From NCBI GenBank assembly GCA_037200525.1, contig JBBCGG010000001.1, positions 2,646,501-2,710,500 of the forward strand: a stretch of DNA of 64,000 bases, given 5' to 3'. The notes under the pieces were generated by a model that had not been told where the DNA came from, did no database searches, and worked only from the letters and a program-made list of their open reading frames with translations. The stretch is from Methylocella sp. (GTDB lineage: Bacteria > Pseudomonadota > Alphaproteobacteria > Rhizobiales > Beijerinckiaceae). Below are positions 1 through 11,794 of the stretch, piece after piece. The position numbers and the translations under genes are program-made. Position 1 is the stretch's first letter, and each line of letters starts with the position of its first letter.

Positions 1-1310
<1,310 letters not shown>

Positions 1311-1313
<3 letters not shown>

Positions 1314-1334
1314 TCGCCGTGCAAACGGGGATCA
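1311..1334 (+). terminator. GCAA-tetraloop hairpin at the pyrG stop
   Basis: Ten-base arms (1311-1320 and 1325-1334) with one mismatch close on a GCAA loop, and the hairpin starts on the pyrG stop codon. No T-run follows, so it may be an RNA 3'-end stabiliser or a Rho-type end rather than a classical intrinsic terminator. Confidence 0.4.
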
Positions 1335-1419
1335 ACTTGCGGCGCCTCGCTTGAGCGCGAAAGTCCAAAGCGCTAGCTTGTTCGTACAATAGAAATTCTT
1401 CAGACGATCGGAGCCATAC

Positions 1420-2463
1420 ATGGAATTGCGCCGTCTTGGCCAAACTGACCTGCTTGTTTCGGCGCTCTGCCTCGGAACCATGACCTGGGGCCAGCAGAAC
1501 ACCGAAGCCGAAGGCCACGCGCAGATGGACTATGCGCTGAACCGAGGGATCAATTTTTTTGATACGGCGGAAGCCTATGCGATCCCTCCGCGCGCAGAAA
1601 CCCAAGGCTCGACGGAGCGCATAATCGGAACATGGTTCAAGGCGCGCAAGAACCGGGACAAAGTGATTCTCGCGTCGAAGGTCGTCGGGCGCAGTCAGAT
1701 GAACTGGCTGCGCGGAGGGCCAACTGAGCTCAATCGCAAACACATAACCGCGGCCATCGAGGGCTCGCTCCAGCGGCTGCAGACCGATCATATCGATCTC
1801 TATCAATTGCACTGGCCCGATCGCCCGATGGCCTTGTTCGTTGATCAGACCACCACGTTTCGCGACTTGCCGAAGGGTCCTGAAAACTCAATCGAGGAGA
1901 TCGTCGAAATTCTCGGCGACCTCGTGAAGGCCGGCAAGGTGCGCCATGTCGGCCTCTCCAACGAGACCTCGTGGGGAACCATGCGCTTCGTCAATGCGGC
2001 CGAAGCCGGCAAAGGCCCGCGCGTCGCTTCGATTCAAAACGCCTATAATCTCTTGAACCGCACTTTCGAAATCGGCCTTGCCGAAATCGCATTGCGCGAA
2101 CAGGTCGGGCTGCTTGCCTATTCGCCGTTGGGGCAAGGCTATCTCACCGGCAAATATCAGCGCGGCGCGCGTCCGGCGGGGGCTAGGACGACTCTCTTTG
2201 AGCGTGGTCAGCGTTATGAAAAGCCGGGCGTTGAGGAGGCGATCGATACATATTCGGCATTAGCCAAGGAGTTCGGCCTCGATCTGGTGCAGCTGGCTTT
2301 GGCTTTCGTGACGACGCGGCCCTTCGTCACCTCAAACATCATTGGCGCGACGACGCTCGAGCAATTGAAGAGCGACATTGATTCAATCGAGGTGAAGATT
2401 GCGCCGGACCTTGAAAAACGGATCGACGCCATTCACCACCTTCACGGCAATCTCGCGCCGTAA
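1420..2463 (+). CDS. Aldo/keto reductase (Tas-like)
   Basis: This is a 347-residue NADP(H)-dependent oxidoreductase of the aldo/keto reductase superfamily, expected to fold as a TIM barrel. Its N-terminus ELRRLGQTDLLVSALCLGTMTWG is typical of the Tas/YghZ branch. The catalytic Asp/Tyr are visible in FFDTAEAY, the Lys in LASKVVG and the His in LYQLHWPDR. The C-terminal phosphate-binding region (NIIGATTLEQL) is present. A GGAG lies about ten bases before the ATG. The physiological substrate cannot be read from the sequence. It stands alone between pyrG and the convergent queF, with 13 bp separating the two stops. Confidence 0.9.
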   Translation: MELRRLGQTDLLVSALCLGTMTWGQQNTEAEGHAQMDYALNRGINFFDTAEAYAIPPRAETQGSTERIIGTWFKARKNRDKVILASKVVGRSQMNWLRGGPTELNRKHITAAIEGSLQRLQTDHIDLYQLHWPDRPMALFVDQTTTFRDLPKGPENSIEEIVEILGDLVKAGKVRHVGLSNETSWGTMRFVNAAEAGKGPRVASIQNAYNLLNRTFEIGLAEIALREQVGLLAYSPLGQGYLTGKYQRGARPAGARTTLFERGQRYEKPGVEEAIDTYSALAKEFGLDLVQLALAFVTTRPFVTSNIIGATTLEQLKSDIDSIEVKIAPDLEKRIDAIHHLHGNLAP

Positions 2464-2476
2464 GTAAAGCTGTAGG

Positions 2477-2938
2477 TCAGCCGCGCCCGCGATAGGGCGG
2501 AACTCCCTGATCAGGAACCCAGGTTCCGGGCGGCAGCTCTCCATGCGCCCAAAACACATCGATCGGAATGCCGCCGCGCGGATACCAATAGCCGCCAATC
2601 CTGAACCAGCGCGGCTCGAGCGCGGCGACGAGATCCTTGCCGATCCGTACGGTGCAATCCTCGTGAAAAGCGCCATGATTGCGAAACGAGTTCAAATAGA
2701 GCTTGAGCGATTTCGATTCGATGAGCCATGACCCCGGCAAATAGTCGATCACAAGCACCGCGAAATCGGGTTGGCCGGTGACTGGACAGATCGAAGTGAA
2801 TTCCGGGGCGGTGAAGCGGGCGATATAGGCTTCCCCCTCATGCGGATTTCGCACCCGTTCCAAGGTCGCCTCGTCGGGCGATTGGGGCGCAGCCGCGCTG
2901 GCGCCGAGCAGGCTGGTCCCTGTGTGCATTTTGACCAT
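2477..2938 (-). CDS. queF: NADPH-dependent 7-cyano-7-deazaguanine reductase
   Basis: QueF reduces preQ0 to preQ1 in queuosine biosynthesis. The protein is the short, single-domain type of about 153 residues. The active-site Cys is in [14 protein letters not shown], and the family signature [15 protein letters not shown] and the later AFHEDC segment are present. I start it at 2938 because a GGAGG sits six bases upstream and the residues before it do not look like QueF. The frame is open further upstream to 3112, but that would add unrelated sequence. It is followed upstream by a separate lytic transglycosylase gene on the same strand, with no overlap once this start is used. Confidence 0.93.
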   Translation of the reverse strand: MVKMHTGTSLLGASAAAPQSPDEATLERVRNPHEGEAYIARFTAPEFTSICPVTGQPDFAVLVIDYLPGSWLIESKSLKLYLNSFRNHGAFHEDCTVRIGKDLVAALEPRWFRIGGYWYPRGGIPIDVFWAHGELPPGTWVPDQGVPPYRGRG

Positions 2939-3077
2939 GCGAAGCCTCCAGAAAATAACAATCGCGGCTCGGCCCAAAAGCCTCGACGCCGCGTCAGATG
3001 GCGCCACAACGCCTGGAGGGGCTGTAGGCTCGGCGAGGGCAAACTGCAACTGCAAGATCAGGCGACGGGCGCTGAGA

Positions 3078-3872
3078 TCAGCGCGAGGCCATTTTTCGCC
3101 ATTTGGCTTCAATTCTTGCCGAGATCGCCTTTACCCTTGCCTCCTGCGTGGCCCAGAAAGCCCGGCTCACCGCCGCCGTGCGAATGCGCGGCGCTCGCCT
3201 CAGAGCATGGGCGCGAGGCGTGATAATATCGAAGACCATGGGAACCGTGACGCCCGCCGCAAAGGGCGAGCCGATGGCGGCGAGATGCGCACGAGCCCGG
3301 CCGCAATAGGAGACCGAAAGCGCCGTCATTTCCTCTTCGCCATGACCGGCGCGATATTTCATCAAGGCGCGGCAGAGATCGCCGTTGGCGAGACGCCAAG
3401 CCTCCGCCAAATAAGACACGCCATAGTGAATATTGACCTCGGGCTTGGCCAATTCGGAGAGATTGCCCTTAAATCCCATCATCGCAGCCGTTTCGGGCCG
3501 CACCTGCATCAAGCCGATCTCGCCGACTCCGCCTATGGCGGCCGGATCATAGCCGCTTTCGATCGCCGTGACGGCATCGGCTATATCGAGGGGAAGACCC
3601 GCTTTTGCGGCTTCGAGTCGCAATAAAATGCGGTAGTTTTGCCGCGCGGGCCAGCTTGCCTCACTCATTAGATCGGCGGCCCGTATGGCGGGCGTTTCTT
3701 TGGGTGATTCGGCGCGTTCAGCCTGGTCTTGGGCTTGTCCGGAAAGATTCGGCGGCCTCGCGATTGGCAGCGGCGGATTTTCGAGGGGGAGAGGGGCGCC
3801 CGCATAGGCTTCCCCCGCCAAAACCGCGCACAAAACGCCTACTGACGCAAAAGCAGTTTTGCCAGCGGACAC
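3078..3872 (-). CDS. Exported SLT-type lytic transglycosylase
   Basis: This 264-residue protein has an N-terminal signal peptide (hydrophobic stretch ending AYAGAP) and a soluble lytic transglycosylase domain in the middle. The catalytic Glu is in [11 protein letters not shown], followed by the diagnostic [13 protein letters not shown] motif and the later [18 protein letters not shown] segments. It should cleave peptidoglycan glycosidic bonds in the periplasm with 1,6-anhydro product formation. The likely start is GTG at 3872 with GAGAGGG a few bases upstream. The C-terminal 60 residues are basic and Ala/Arg rich with no recognisable domain. It is divergent from eno. Confidence 0.88.
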   Translation of the reverse strand: MSAGKTAFASVGVLCAVLAGEAYAGAPLPLENPPLPIARPPNLSGQAQDQAERAESPKETPAIRAADLMSEASWPARQNYRILLRLEAAKAGLPLDIADAVTAIESGYDPAAIGGVGEIGLMQVRPETAAMMGFKGNLSELAKPEVNIHYGVSYLAEAWRLANGDLCRALMKYRAGHGEEEMTALSVSYCGRARAHLAAIGSPFAAGVTVPMVFDIITPRAHALRRAPRIRTAAVSRAFWATQEARVKAISARIEAKWRKMASR

Positions 3873-3967
3873 TTGACCCTCTCGTTACGAGCTCGGCGAT
3901 AATAACGTCGAAAGGCTTAACAGGAATTGTCGGAGCGCTAGCTCAAACGGAATTCCCACAACTGCCC

Positions 3968-3996
3968 TTGGCCAAGCTTACGGGAAACTCTATAGA
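3968..3996 (+). promoter_or_regulatory. Candidate sigma-70 promoter of eno
   Basis: TTGGCC at 3968-3973 and TATAGA at 3991-3996 are separated by 17 bases, about 170 bp upstream of the eno start. The rest of the 294-bp gap between the transglycosylase and eno shows no other signal. Inference from consensus only. Confidence 0.45.
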
Positions 3997-4127
3997 AAGC
4001 ACCATCAAGGTTCGGAATTGGATGATTGTCCACATACGTCCTTTTAGCGTCAATTGTCCGCATTATTCGTTTTTATCGTTCAAACCGTGCCTGATAAGGG
4101 CTTTTTTCCTCGGGTGCATAGTCGTAA

Positions 4128-5449
<1,322 letters not shown>

Positions 5450-5450
<1 letters not shown>

Positions 5451-5471
5451 GGGCGTCCCTTTTTGCGCCCT
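5450..5471 (+). terminator. Weak hairpin after eno
   Basis: Six-base arms AGGGCG (5450-5455) and CGCCCT (5466-5471) flank a loop that itself contains a T-run. The stem starts at the stop codon. A short, weak candidate for the eno 3' end. Confidence 0.25.
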
Positions 5472-5622
5472 GATCGCAGGCGTACTTTGATAACGCCCGA
5501 AACCAATCGGCATTTCGTTAACCTTAGTGAAGGCCAATGGACCCTAATATTGCCGCGAACGGGCGACATGATCGAGGCTCGTTAGTCGTTTCGCCATTGC
5601 TGCGTCAGCTGCGGAGGAGTTA

Positions 5623-5934
5623 ATGCCGAGAAATTTGGCTAAATCTATCAGGTTCGGTTTGGCTTTGAGCTTTACAGCCGCCGCGTTGGCGACGGCTTCT
5701 GTCCCGGCCCAGGCCCAAGATGGGGGCGCGGTCGCCGCCGGCCTTCTCGGCGGCTTGGCTATCGGCGCCATCGCCGGAGGCGCCATCGCCGGCGCTGCGC
5801 CGCCGCCGCCTTACGGGCCTTACGGCTATTATGCTCCGGCTTACGCGCCGCCGCCGCCGCGCTGCTGGTGGCAGCCGCAACAGGTGTGGAACGGCTACGC
5901 CTATGTCGTTGAGCGCGTCCGCGTTTGCAACTGA
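5623..5934 (+). CDS. Small exported Gly/Ala- and Pro/Tyr-rich protein
   Basis: This 103-residue protein has a signal peptide ending near VPAQAQ, then a Gly/Ala stretch with a GGLAIGAIAGGAIAG pattern that looks like a glycine-zipper membrane segment. A Pro/Tyr-rich region with two short poly-Pro runs follows. It ends with a short conserved-looking tail (RCWWQPQQVWNGYAYV) holding the only Cys residues. Similar small proteins are frequent in Rhizobiales, but I know no assigned function. GGAGG lies upstream of the ATG. The location should be periplasm or outer envelope. Confidence 0.7.
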   Translation: MPRNLAKSIRFGLALSFTAAALATASVPAQAQDGGAVAAGLLGGLAIGAIAGGAIAGAAPPPPYGPYGYYAPAYAPPPPRCWWQPQQVWNGYAYVVERVRVCN

Positions 5935-5960
5935 GATTCGAATCGGACCGATTTATAAAA

Positions 5961-5984
5961 ATGGGCCGCTTTTGGGCGGCCCAT
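5961..5984. terminator. Shared terminator between two convergent genes
   Basis: Nine-base perfect arms (5961-5969 and 5976-5984) enclose a TTTTGG loop. A-rich sequence precedes and T-rich sequence follows, so it can act on both strands. It lies in the 67-bp gap between the small exported protein gene and the convergent MFS gene. Confidence 0.7.
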
Positions 5985-6001
5985 TGCTTTGTCAGGCGAT
6001 C

Positions 6002-7714
6002 TCAATCTTCGGCGTAAATGGCGTAAATATTGCGGCTTTTGGTTTCCGGCAGGAAAAGCACGCCGATGACGAAACACGCCGACGCGATGACGATTGGATA
6101 CCATAGCCCGAAATAAATATCCCCGGTTTGCGCCACCATCGCAAAAGCCGTTGCGGGCAGAAGGCCGCCGAACCAGCCATTGCCGATGTGATAGGGCAGG
6201 GACATCGACGTGTAACGAATGCGGGTCGGGAACAGCTCGACGAGCGCGGCCGCGATCGGGCCATAGACCATCGTCACGTATAAAACGAGCACGAACAAAA
6301 GCCCGATGATCTTTGCGACTTGCGGCCGGAATACATCGAGCGGGTTGCCCATTTTGACGATGCCCGGATCGGTGTTTTTTGGATAGCCGGCGGCTTGCAG
6401 AGCTGCGAGAACCGTCTTGTCGAATTCGGCTTTCGCCGCTTTCGGATCCGCTACTTTCGCGGCGTCGTAGGCGGCGATCTCCTGCGATCCGACCACGATC
6501 TTAGCCGGCTCGCCAGCTGGCCCATCTACGCGCGTATATTTAACCGAGCTTTTGGCCAAAAAATCGCGGGCAATATCGCAGGGGGCCGTGAAGACGCGGG
6601 TGCCGACTGGATTGAACAGATTGCCGCAGTCTCTAGGATTGGCGACCACGGTGACATTGATGTTTTCCAAGGCCGCTTTAAGCGCAGGGTTGGCGTAGGT
6701 GGTGATGCGCTCAAAGATTGGAAAATAGGTCAGCGCGGCGATCAGGCAGCCGAACATTATGATCGGCTTGCGGCCGATCTTGTCCGAAAGCCAGCCGAAT
6801 ACGACGAAAAAGCCTGTGCCGAGAATCAATGCCCACGCGATGAGAAGATTGGCTGTGTAGCCATCGACCTTGAGGATCGATTGCATGAAGAACAGCGCGT
6901 AAAACTGCCCTGTGTACCAGACGACGCCCTGTCCCATTGTAAGGCCGAGCAGCGCGAGCAGGGCGATCTTGGCGTTGGACCAATTGCCGAAGGCTTCGCT
7001 GAGAGGCGCTTTCGAGCCGGTTCCGTCCTCCTTCATTTTGAGGAAAGCGGGCGATTCGTTCAGTTGCAGGCGAATCCACAATGATACGCCGAGCAGAGCG
7101 ACCGACACGAGGAAAGGAACGCGCCAGCCGAAGCTCGCGAAATCGGCCTCGCCGTAGATCGTGCGGGTGAACAGGATAACAAGGAGCGATAGAAACAGGC
7201 CGAGCGTCGCGGTTGTCTGAATCCACGATGTGTAGAATCCTCTGCGCCTTTGCGGCGCGTGTTCCGCAACATAAGTCGCCGCCCCGCCATATTCGCCGCC
7301 AAGGGCGAGCCCCTGCAGCAGCCGAGCCGCGATCAGTATGATCGGCGCGGCGACGCCGATGGAATTATAATTGGGCAACAGGCCGACGACGAAGGTCGAA
7401 AGGCCCATGATGAGAATGGTGACGAGAAAGGTGTATTTGCGGCCCACAAGATCGCCGAGCCGGCCGAAGACAAGCGCGCCGAAGGGGCGAACGAGGAAAC
7501 CCGCAGCGAAGGCGAGCAGGGCGAAAATATCCGCCGTCGCCTTTGGAAACTGACTGAAGAACTGCGCGCCGATGATGCTGGCGAGCGATCCATAGAGATA
7601 AAAATCATACCATTCGAAAACTGTGCCGAGCGAGGAGGCGAAAATCACTTTCTTCTCGGCGCCTGTCATTGCCCTCGCGTGGTCGCTTTCCTTCCCCGAA
7701 ATTGATATTGTCGC
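6002..7714 (-). CDS. MFS transporter, metabolite:H+ symporter type
   Basis: This inner-membrane permease of the major facilitator superfamily has the MHS-family opening (ASSLGTVFEWYDFYLYG) and the two MFS signature loops (GRLGDLVGRKYTF; GWLSDKIGRKP). The membrane segments number about 12. Between the second half's early helices lies an insertion of roughly 120 residues with two Cys and many charged residues, likely periplasmic. The start is taken at 7714 because AGGA precedes that ATG; the frame is open to 7780 with other ATGs at 7744 and 7780. MHS members carry organic acids, osmolytes or sugars acids; the substrate here is unknown. No co-oriented neighbour gives a hint. Confidence 0.88.
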   Translation of the reverse strand, partial: ATISISGKESDHARAMTGAEKKVIFASSLGTVFEWYDFYLYGSLASIIGAQFFSQFPKATADIFALLAFAAGFLVRPFGALVFGRLGDLVGRKYTFLVTILIMGLSTFVVGLLPNYNSIGVAAPIILIAARLLQGLALGGEYGGAATYVAEHAPQRRRGFYTSWIQTTATLGLFLSLLVILFTRTIYGEADFASFGWRVPFLVSVALLGVSLWIRLQLNESPAFLKMKEDGTGSKAPLSEAFGNWSNAKIALLALLGLTMGQGVVWYTGQFYALFFMQSILKVDGYTANLLIAWALILGTGFFVVFGWLSDKIGRKPIIMFGCLIAALTYFPIFERITTYANPALKAALENINVTVVANPRDCGNLFNPVGTRVFTAPCDIARDFLAKSSVKYTRVDGPAGEPAKIVVGSQEIAAYDAAKVADPKAAKAEFDKTVLAALQAAGYPKNTDPGIVKMGNPLDVFRPQVAKIIGLLFVLVLYVTMVYGPIAAALVELFPTRIRYTSMSLPYHIGNGWFGGLLPATAFAMVAQTGDIYFGLWYPIVIASACFVIGVLFLPETKSRNIYAIYAED

Positions 7715-8040
7715 CATTTGTTTATCCTGGCTGATGGCTGCCATCGCAGCGGAGCCGTTATTAATAAAGCGGCTTGTCAATAATTAATCATGGCGGCAAG
7801 GTGTCAATACTCGAAATTCAACTGAGTCTGTCGCCAAAATGGCTGCGGCCTGGCGCGAGCCTTGATCGTCGCCTGTCAAGACAGGGTTTCGCCAAAGTGA
7901 TCGACATTTAAAAAGAAGGTCATGACCTTGTCTTAACTGAGGGATCGGCTGGCGCGCGCGCGAAGCGGCGATGCTGGAAAACGCTTCCGCCCTTGCGTTA
8001 CTTGCAGTCCAAGATAAAACAAATGGTTTCGGAGGTTCTC
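7715..8040. other. Divergent intergenic region
   Basis: This 326-bp region separates the MFS gene from the small exported protein at 8041. On the minus strand a TTGACA (plus 7802-7807) with AATTAT 16 bases on (plus 7780-7785) is a possible MFS promoter; if used, the start at 7714 rather than 7780 is favoured. Nothing else was recognised. Confidence 0.35.
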
Positions 8041-8445
8041 ATGCTACGCCTATCCGCAGCGCCCATCTGGTTCTCGCTTTTTGCGCTGATGTCGCCGGCA
8101 TCGGCGGTTACAGATGGCGTTCCCAAGCTCGACGTGGCGCAATCATGCCGCGAAGCGCAAAATTTCGGCGGCGAGGATAATAACCTCGCCTACAAAGGCT
8201 GCATGCAGGATGAGCAAGACGCGCTGAAGCAGCTCCGCCAGAAATGGTCCAGTTTCAAAGCGGAGGATCGGCGCACCTGCATCGCCCAAGGCATTTCGCC
8301 GATGCCGAGCTATGTCGAAATCCTGACTTGCATCGAAATGTATGACGACGCCAGCGTGCTCTATAAGCCGGGTTCAGCGCCTGGCGGGTCGGGATCGGCT
8401 CCGGCCAGTTCTCCCGCTATGGTTCCTGACGCAGCCGTCAAATAG
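8041..8445 (+). CDS. Conserved-looking exported protein, function unknown
   Basis: The product has 134 residues: a signal peptide (LSAAPIWFSLFALMSPASA), then a soluble region with four Cys (QSCREAQ, YKGCMQDEQ, RRTCIAQG, ILTCIEMYDD) and a low-complexity Pro/Ser/Gly tail. The paired Cys spacing suggests disulphides in the periplasm. I chose the ATG at 8041 because GGAGG sits five bases before it; an in-frame ATG at 8023 has no such site. I recognise the look of a small Rhizobiales exported family but cannot give it a role. Confidence 0.65.
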   Translation: MLRLSAAPIWFSLFALMSPASAVTDGVPKLDVAQSCREAQNFGGEDNNLAYKGCMQDEQDALKQLRQKWSSFKAEDRRTCIAQGISPMPSYVEILTCIEMYDDASVLYKPGSAPGGSGSAPASSPAMVPDAAVK

Positions 8446-8892
8446 GCGGAGCCAAAGACTAAAAACAGAAAAGAGCGAAGATGCATTGGGCATCCTCACT
8501 CTTGTCCGGCTTCGTCCTTGACCTATTCTCGCTTTGCCTTCGCAGGCTACGCCGCAATGTGGCGAAAGCGTAGAATTCGGCGTCCTCCCGAGACTTGGAC
8601 TCATGCGCCGATTTATGGCTGGCACCGTTCTTTCGGCTTAGACATTCTTTAGCTTATGTGTGACGGATTGTCACGCCAATTTAGTTGTAATTTCTCGAAA
8701 GAGATTAAAAAAGAGAGAGAGTTTCTCCCGAACCGTCATCGATACCCGTCGATCGCATCAACCTGAATGTGCTATCATGTTTGGGTGGGTCTGGGCGTGG
8801 TTAAGGTTTCACCCGAGCTCTATCTTAAGACTTGTTTTCGGCCTGTTTAGGCGCGGATCGCGCCAGGGCCCGCTGAGGCTTGGGGGCGAACC
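8446..8892. other. Intergenic region without a supported gene
   Basis: This 447-bp stretch has an imperfect hairpin about 30 bp after the preceding stop (near 8474-8500, GAGCGAAGATGC pairing with GCATCCTCACTC, mismatched). An open frame at 8660-8896 is Arg/Ser-rich, without a ribosome site or family resemblance, and I do not call it. The upstream promoter of the DUF502 gene should lie here, but I could not pick one. Confidence 0.4.
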
Positions 8893-9628
8893 ATGACGCA
8901 ACTTCCGCCGCAGACGCTACCTCAAGGGCAAGACGCCGGGGGCGGCCCCGGCTCGAAGGGATCTGGTCTCGGCGGCCGGATTCGCAATTGGTTTCTAACC
9001 GGCGTGGTCGTCGCAGGCCCTCTCGCGGTGACCGCCTATATCGTGTGGTGGTTTATCGACACTGTCGATAATTGGGTCCGCCGCCTCGTTCCAATGAATA
9101 TTTGGCCGGACACCTATTTGCCGATTCGCCTTCCTGGCCTCGGCGTTATCGTGGCTTTTCTCTCCCTACACTCTGTTGGGTTTTCTCGCAGCCAATCTTG
9201 CCGGCCGTAGTTTGCTGAGGCTTGGCGAAGCGATTCTTGCGCGAATGCCAATTGTGAGATCGATCTATAAAAGCGTTAAACAGATTTTCGAGACGATGTT
9301 TTCCCAATCGGGAACGGCGTTCCGCAAGGTTGGGCTCGTTGAGTTTCCACACAAAGGATCCTGGTCGATCGTTTTCATCGCGGCGCCTCCCGGCCAGATC
9401 ATTGGGGAGCATCTTCCCCCGGGCGAGGACTATGTTTCGGTGTTCTTGCCGTGCACGCCAAATCCGACGACGGGATTTTATTTCTTTCTGCCTGCGCGCG
9501 AGGTGATCGAAATGCCGCTCAGCCCCGATGCCGCCGCCAAGCTCATCATGTCGTGCGGCGTCATCCAGCCGGACGCGCCGGCGATCATCGCGGCTATGGC
9601 GCAGACTCCCGTGCACCAGGCGGCTTAA
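8893..9628 (+). pseudogene. DUF502 membrane protein, interrupted by a frameshift
   Basis: Two adjacent frames together make one DUF502-family protein. The first part (8893 to about 9166) has a cytoplasmic Gly/Pro-rich N-terminus, a membrane helix (WFLTGVVVAGPLAVTAYIVWW) and the start of the second helix (LPGLGVIVAFLS). The family continuation (LLGFLAANLAG, ARMPIVRSIYKSVKQI, then the FLPCTPNPTTGF motif) is in the frame ending at 9628. Removing one C from the CCC at 9164-9166 would restore a single protein of about 244 residues, the family's usual length. Either a real frameshift or a sequencing/assembly error. Function of the family is poorly defined. Confidence 0.8.
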
Positions 9629-9760
9629 GCAAGCACAGGGTTCTGGCTCAAGGCGCGCATGCAGGTTTGACCTGTGCCGTCAGGGTGGCTACTAACACTG
9701 GCTCCGAGATCCACAGGCCTGCAAGAGACAGGTTGTTCCTTTGTCCGCACCGGATGCGCT

Positions 9761-10726
9761 ATGGCCGTTTACACCGAAGTTCTCGACGCGGATTTGGCCG
9801 CATTCCTCGAGGACTATCAGCTTGGCCGCGTCCTTGCGCTGAAAGGTATCGCCGAAGGGGTCGAGAACTCCAATTATTTCCTGCACGTCGACGCCGGTTT
9901 TTTCATTCTCACGCTCTATGAAAAGCGAGTCGATGAACAAAGCTTGCCGTTTTTTCTGGGGCTCATGGAGCATCTCGCCGCGCGCGGACTGAACTGCCCG
10001 CAACCGGTCAGAATGAAATCTGGCGCAGCGCTTGGAAGGCTGGCGGGGCGTCCGGCGGCGATCGTGACGTTTCTCGAAGGCATCGGGCGCAATCGACCCA
10101 ATGCCGAATGCTGCGCCACCGTCGGCGGCGCGCTCGCCAAGCTGCATCTTACGGGCGCCGATTTTGCCGGCTCTCGCGCCAACGCCTTGAGCCTCAGCGC
10201 ATGGCCGGGCCTATTCGCTCAGGTGGGGGCGAGAGCCGATGAAGTTCACCCTGAGCTTGCCGCCGCGATCGCCGCGGAGTTGGCTTTTCTGCAGTCGAAC
10301 TGGCCGACGGGTTTGCCGCGCGGCGTGATCCACGCCGATCTTTTTCCCGATAATGTTCTCTTCCTCGGCGACGAAATATCGGGGCTCATCGACTTCTATT
10401 TCGCCTGCACGGACGATTTCTCCTATGACCTTGCGATCTGCCTCAACGCCTGGTGTTTCGAGGGGGATGGCGCGTTCAACATCACTAAGGCGATCGCCAT
10501 GTTCGATGCTTACGCAAAGGTGCGTCCGTTGCAGAGAGAGGAAATCGAGGCGATCCCGATCTTCGCTCGCGGCGCCGCCCTGCGCTTTGCGCTGACGCGA
10601 CTCGTCGACTGGCTGAATGTTCCGGCCGGGGCCTTGGTGCATCCCAAGGATCCGCTCGAATATGTGCGGAAATTGCGCTTCCATCAGAAAATCGCCAGCC
10701 CGCGTGAGCTTGGCTTGTTGCGATGA
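9761..10726 (+). CDS. thrB: Homoserine kinase (APH-fold type)
   Basis: This is the alphaproteobacterial ThrB of about 321 residues, built on the aminoglycoside phosphotransferase fold rather than the GHMP fold. It phosphorylates homoserine for threonine synthesis. The opening [19 protein letters not shown] is typical, the N-lobe follows (GVENSNYFL), and the catalytic loop and Mg ligand are in [14 protein letters not shown] and GLIDFYFA. The frame is open further upstream, but the ATG at 9761 matches family starts. Its stop overlaps the rnhA start by four bases, so the two are coupled. The next enzyme, ThrC, is encoded at 18650-20107 on the other strand. Confidence 0.95.
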   Translation: MAVYTEVLDADLAAFLEDYQLGRVLALKGIAEGVENSNYFLHVDAGFFILTLYEKRVDEQSLPFFLGLMEHLAARGLNCPQPVRMKSGAALGRLAGRPAAIVTFLEGIGRNRPNAECCATVGGALAKLHLTGADFAGSRANALSLSAWPGLFAQVGARADEVHPELAAAIAAELAFLQSNWPTGLPRGVIHADLFPDNVLFLGDEISGLIDFYFACTDDFSYDLAICLNAWCFEGDGAFNITKAIAMFDAYAKVRPLQREEIEAIPIFARGAALRFALTRLVDWLNVPAGALVHPKDPLEYVRKLRFHQKIASPRELGLLR

Positions 10727-11193
10727 GCCGCGAGGTGACGATCTTTACCGACGGCGCTTGTTCCGGCAATCCGGGTCCGGGCGGCTGGGGCGCAATCCTG
10801 ACCTTTGGCGATCAGGAAAAGGAGTTGTGCGGGGGCGAGCCCGCGACGACGAACAACCGTATGGAGTTGACCGCCGCGATCATGGCGCTCGAGGCCCTGA
10901 CGCGTCCTTGCACGGTGCATCTTTATACCGACTCGAATTATCTCAAGGGCGGCATTACAGGCTGGATTGCGGGCTGGAAACGAAATGGCTGGCGCACGGC
11001 GGACAAAAAGCCCGTCAAGAATGTCGAGCTGTGGCAAAGGCTGGAGGAGGCGGCGGCGCCTCACGCCATCGATTGGCGCTGGGTGAAGGGCCATGCCGGG
11101 CACGATATGAACGAGCGCGCCGATGAGCTCGCGCGCAAAGGCATGGCGCCGTTCCTGCCCGTTCGAGCCGGAGCGGCGCCGAAGTTCGGCTAA
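10723..11193 (+). CDS. rnhA: Ribonuclease HI
   Basis: RNase HI cuts RNA in RNA/DNA hybrids. The 156-residue protein has all catalytic acids: Asp in [17 protein letters not shown], Glu in NRMELTAAI, Asp in LYTDSNYL, and the final [16 protein letters not shown] with the His and Asp. It overlaps thrB by ATGA, a conserved pair in Rhizobiales. Confidence 0.97.
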   Translation: MSREVTIFTDGACSGNPGPGGWGAILTFGDQEKELCGGEPATTNNRMELTAAIMALEALTRPCTVHLYTDSNYLKGGITGWIAGWKRNGWRTADKKPVKNVELWQRLEEAAAPHAIDWRWVKGHAGHDMNERADELARKGMAPFLPVRAGAAPKFG

Positions 11194-11253
11194 GCCGAAA
11201 AGTCCCGGTCTTTCGGGAATGAGAATCACGTAGGGCGAGGCGGCGGCGATGCG

Positions 11254-11739
11254 CTAGAATTGCGCCAGTAGGGCCTCGGCGCTTGACGTTTCGGCGGTGC
11301 CCGGCGCAGCTTCGACATTGAGCTTGCGCACCACGCCATCCTCGACAAGCATTGAATAGCGTTGCGATCTGACGCCAAGGCCACGTTCGGAGAGATCGAG
11401 CGTCATTCCGATGGCTTTGGCGAAATCGGCGCTGCCATCGGCGAGAAAGGCGATCTTGTCCGCCGCGCCTGTAGCCTTCGCCCAAGCGCTCATGACGAAG
11501 ACGTCATTGACGCTGGTGACCGCGATCTCGTCGATGCCTTTGAGCTTGAAATCGGCGACCTTGTCGGCAAATCCCGGCAAATGAATATTGCTGCAGGTCG
11601 GCGTGAAGGCGCCCGGCACGCCGAGAAGCACAATTTTGCGGCCTTTGAAGATTTGCTCTGTGGTCCGCTTGCTTGGGCCTTCTGGCGTCATGACCGTGAA
11701 AGTGGTGTTCGGGATCGCGTCGCCGACTTTAATCGTCAT
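11254..11739 (-). CDS. Peroxiredoxin of the Prx5/AhpE-like class
   Basis: The protein reduces hydrogen and organic peroxides. The peroxidatic Cys is in GVPGAFTPTCSNIHLPGF, the classic PxxxTxxC of Prx5, and the catalytic Arg lies in the GVRSQRYSMLV segment. Length is about 161 residues. The second of two adjacent ATGs (11739) is chosen because it is better spaced from the AGGAGG-like site. It converges on rnhA with 60 bp between stops; the hairpin-like CCCG/CGGG in that gap is weak. Confidence 0.92.
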   Translation of the reverse strand: MTIKVGDAIPNTTFTVMTPEGPSKRTTEQIFKGRKIVLLGVPGAFTPTCSNIHLPGFADKVADFKLKGIDEIAVTSVNDVFVMSAWAKATGAADKIAFLADGSADFAKAIGMTLDLSERGLGVRSQRYSMLVEDGVVRKLNVEAAPGTAETSSAEALLAQF

Positions 11740-11794
11740 CATTTCCTCCGGGTGATGTATCTCAGCGCAGCTGCTCATGCGGAATGAGCTGCGC

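Noticed and set aside
8660-8896. Possible 78-residue protein before DUF502
   Set aside because: Arg/Ser-rich, no conserved look and no clear ribosome site. More likely leader sequence.
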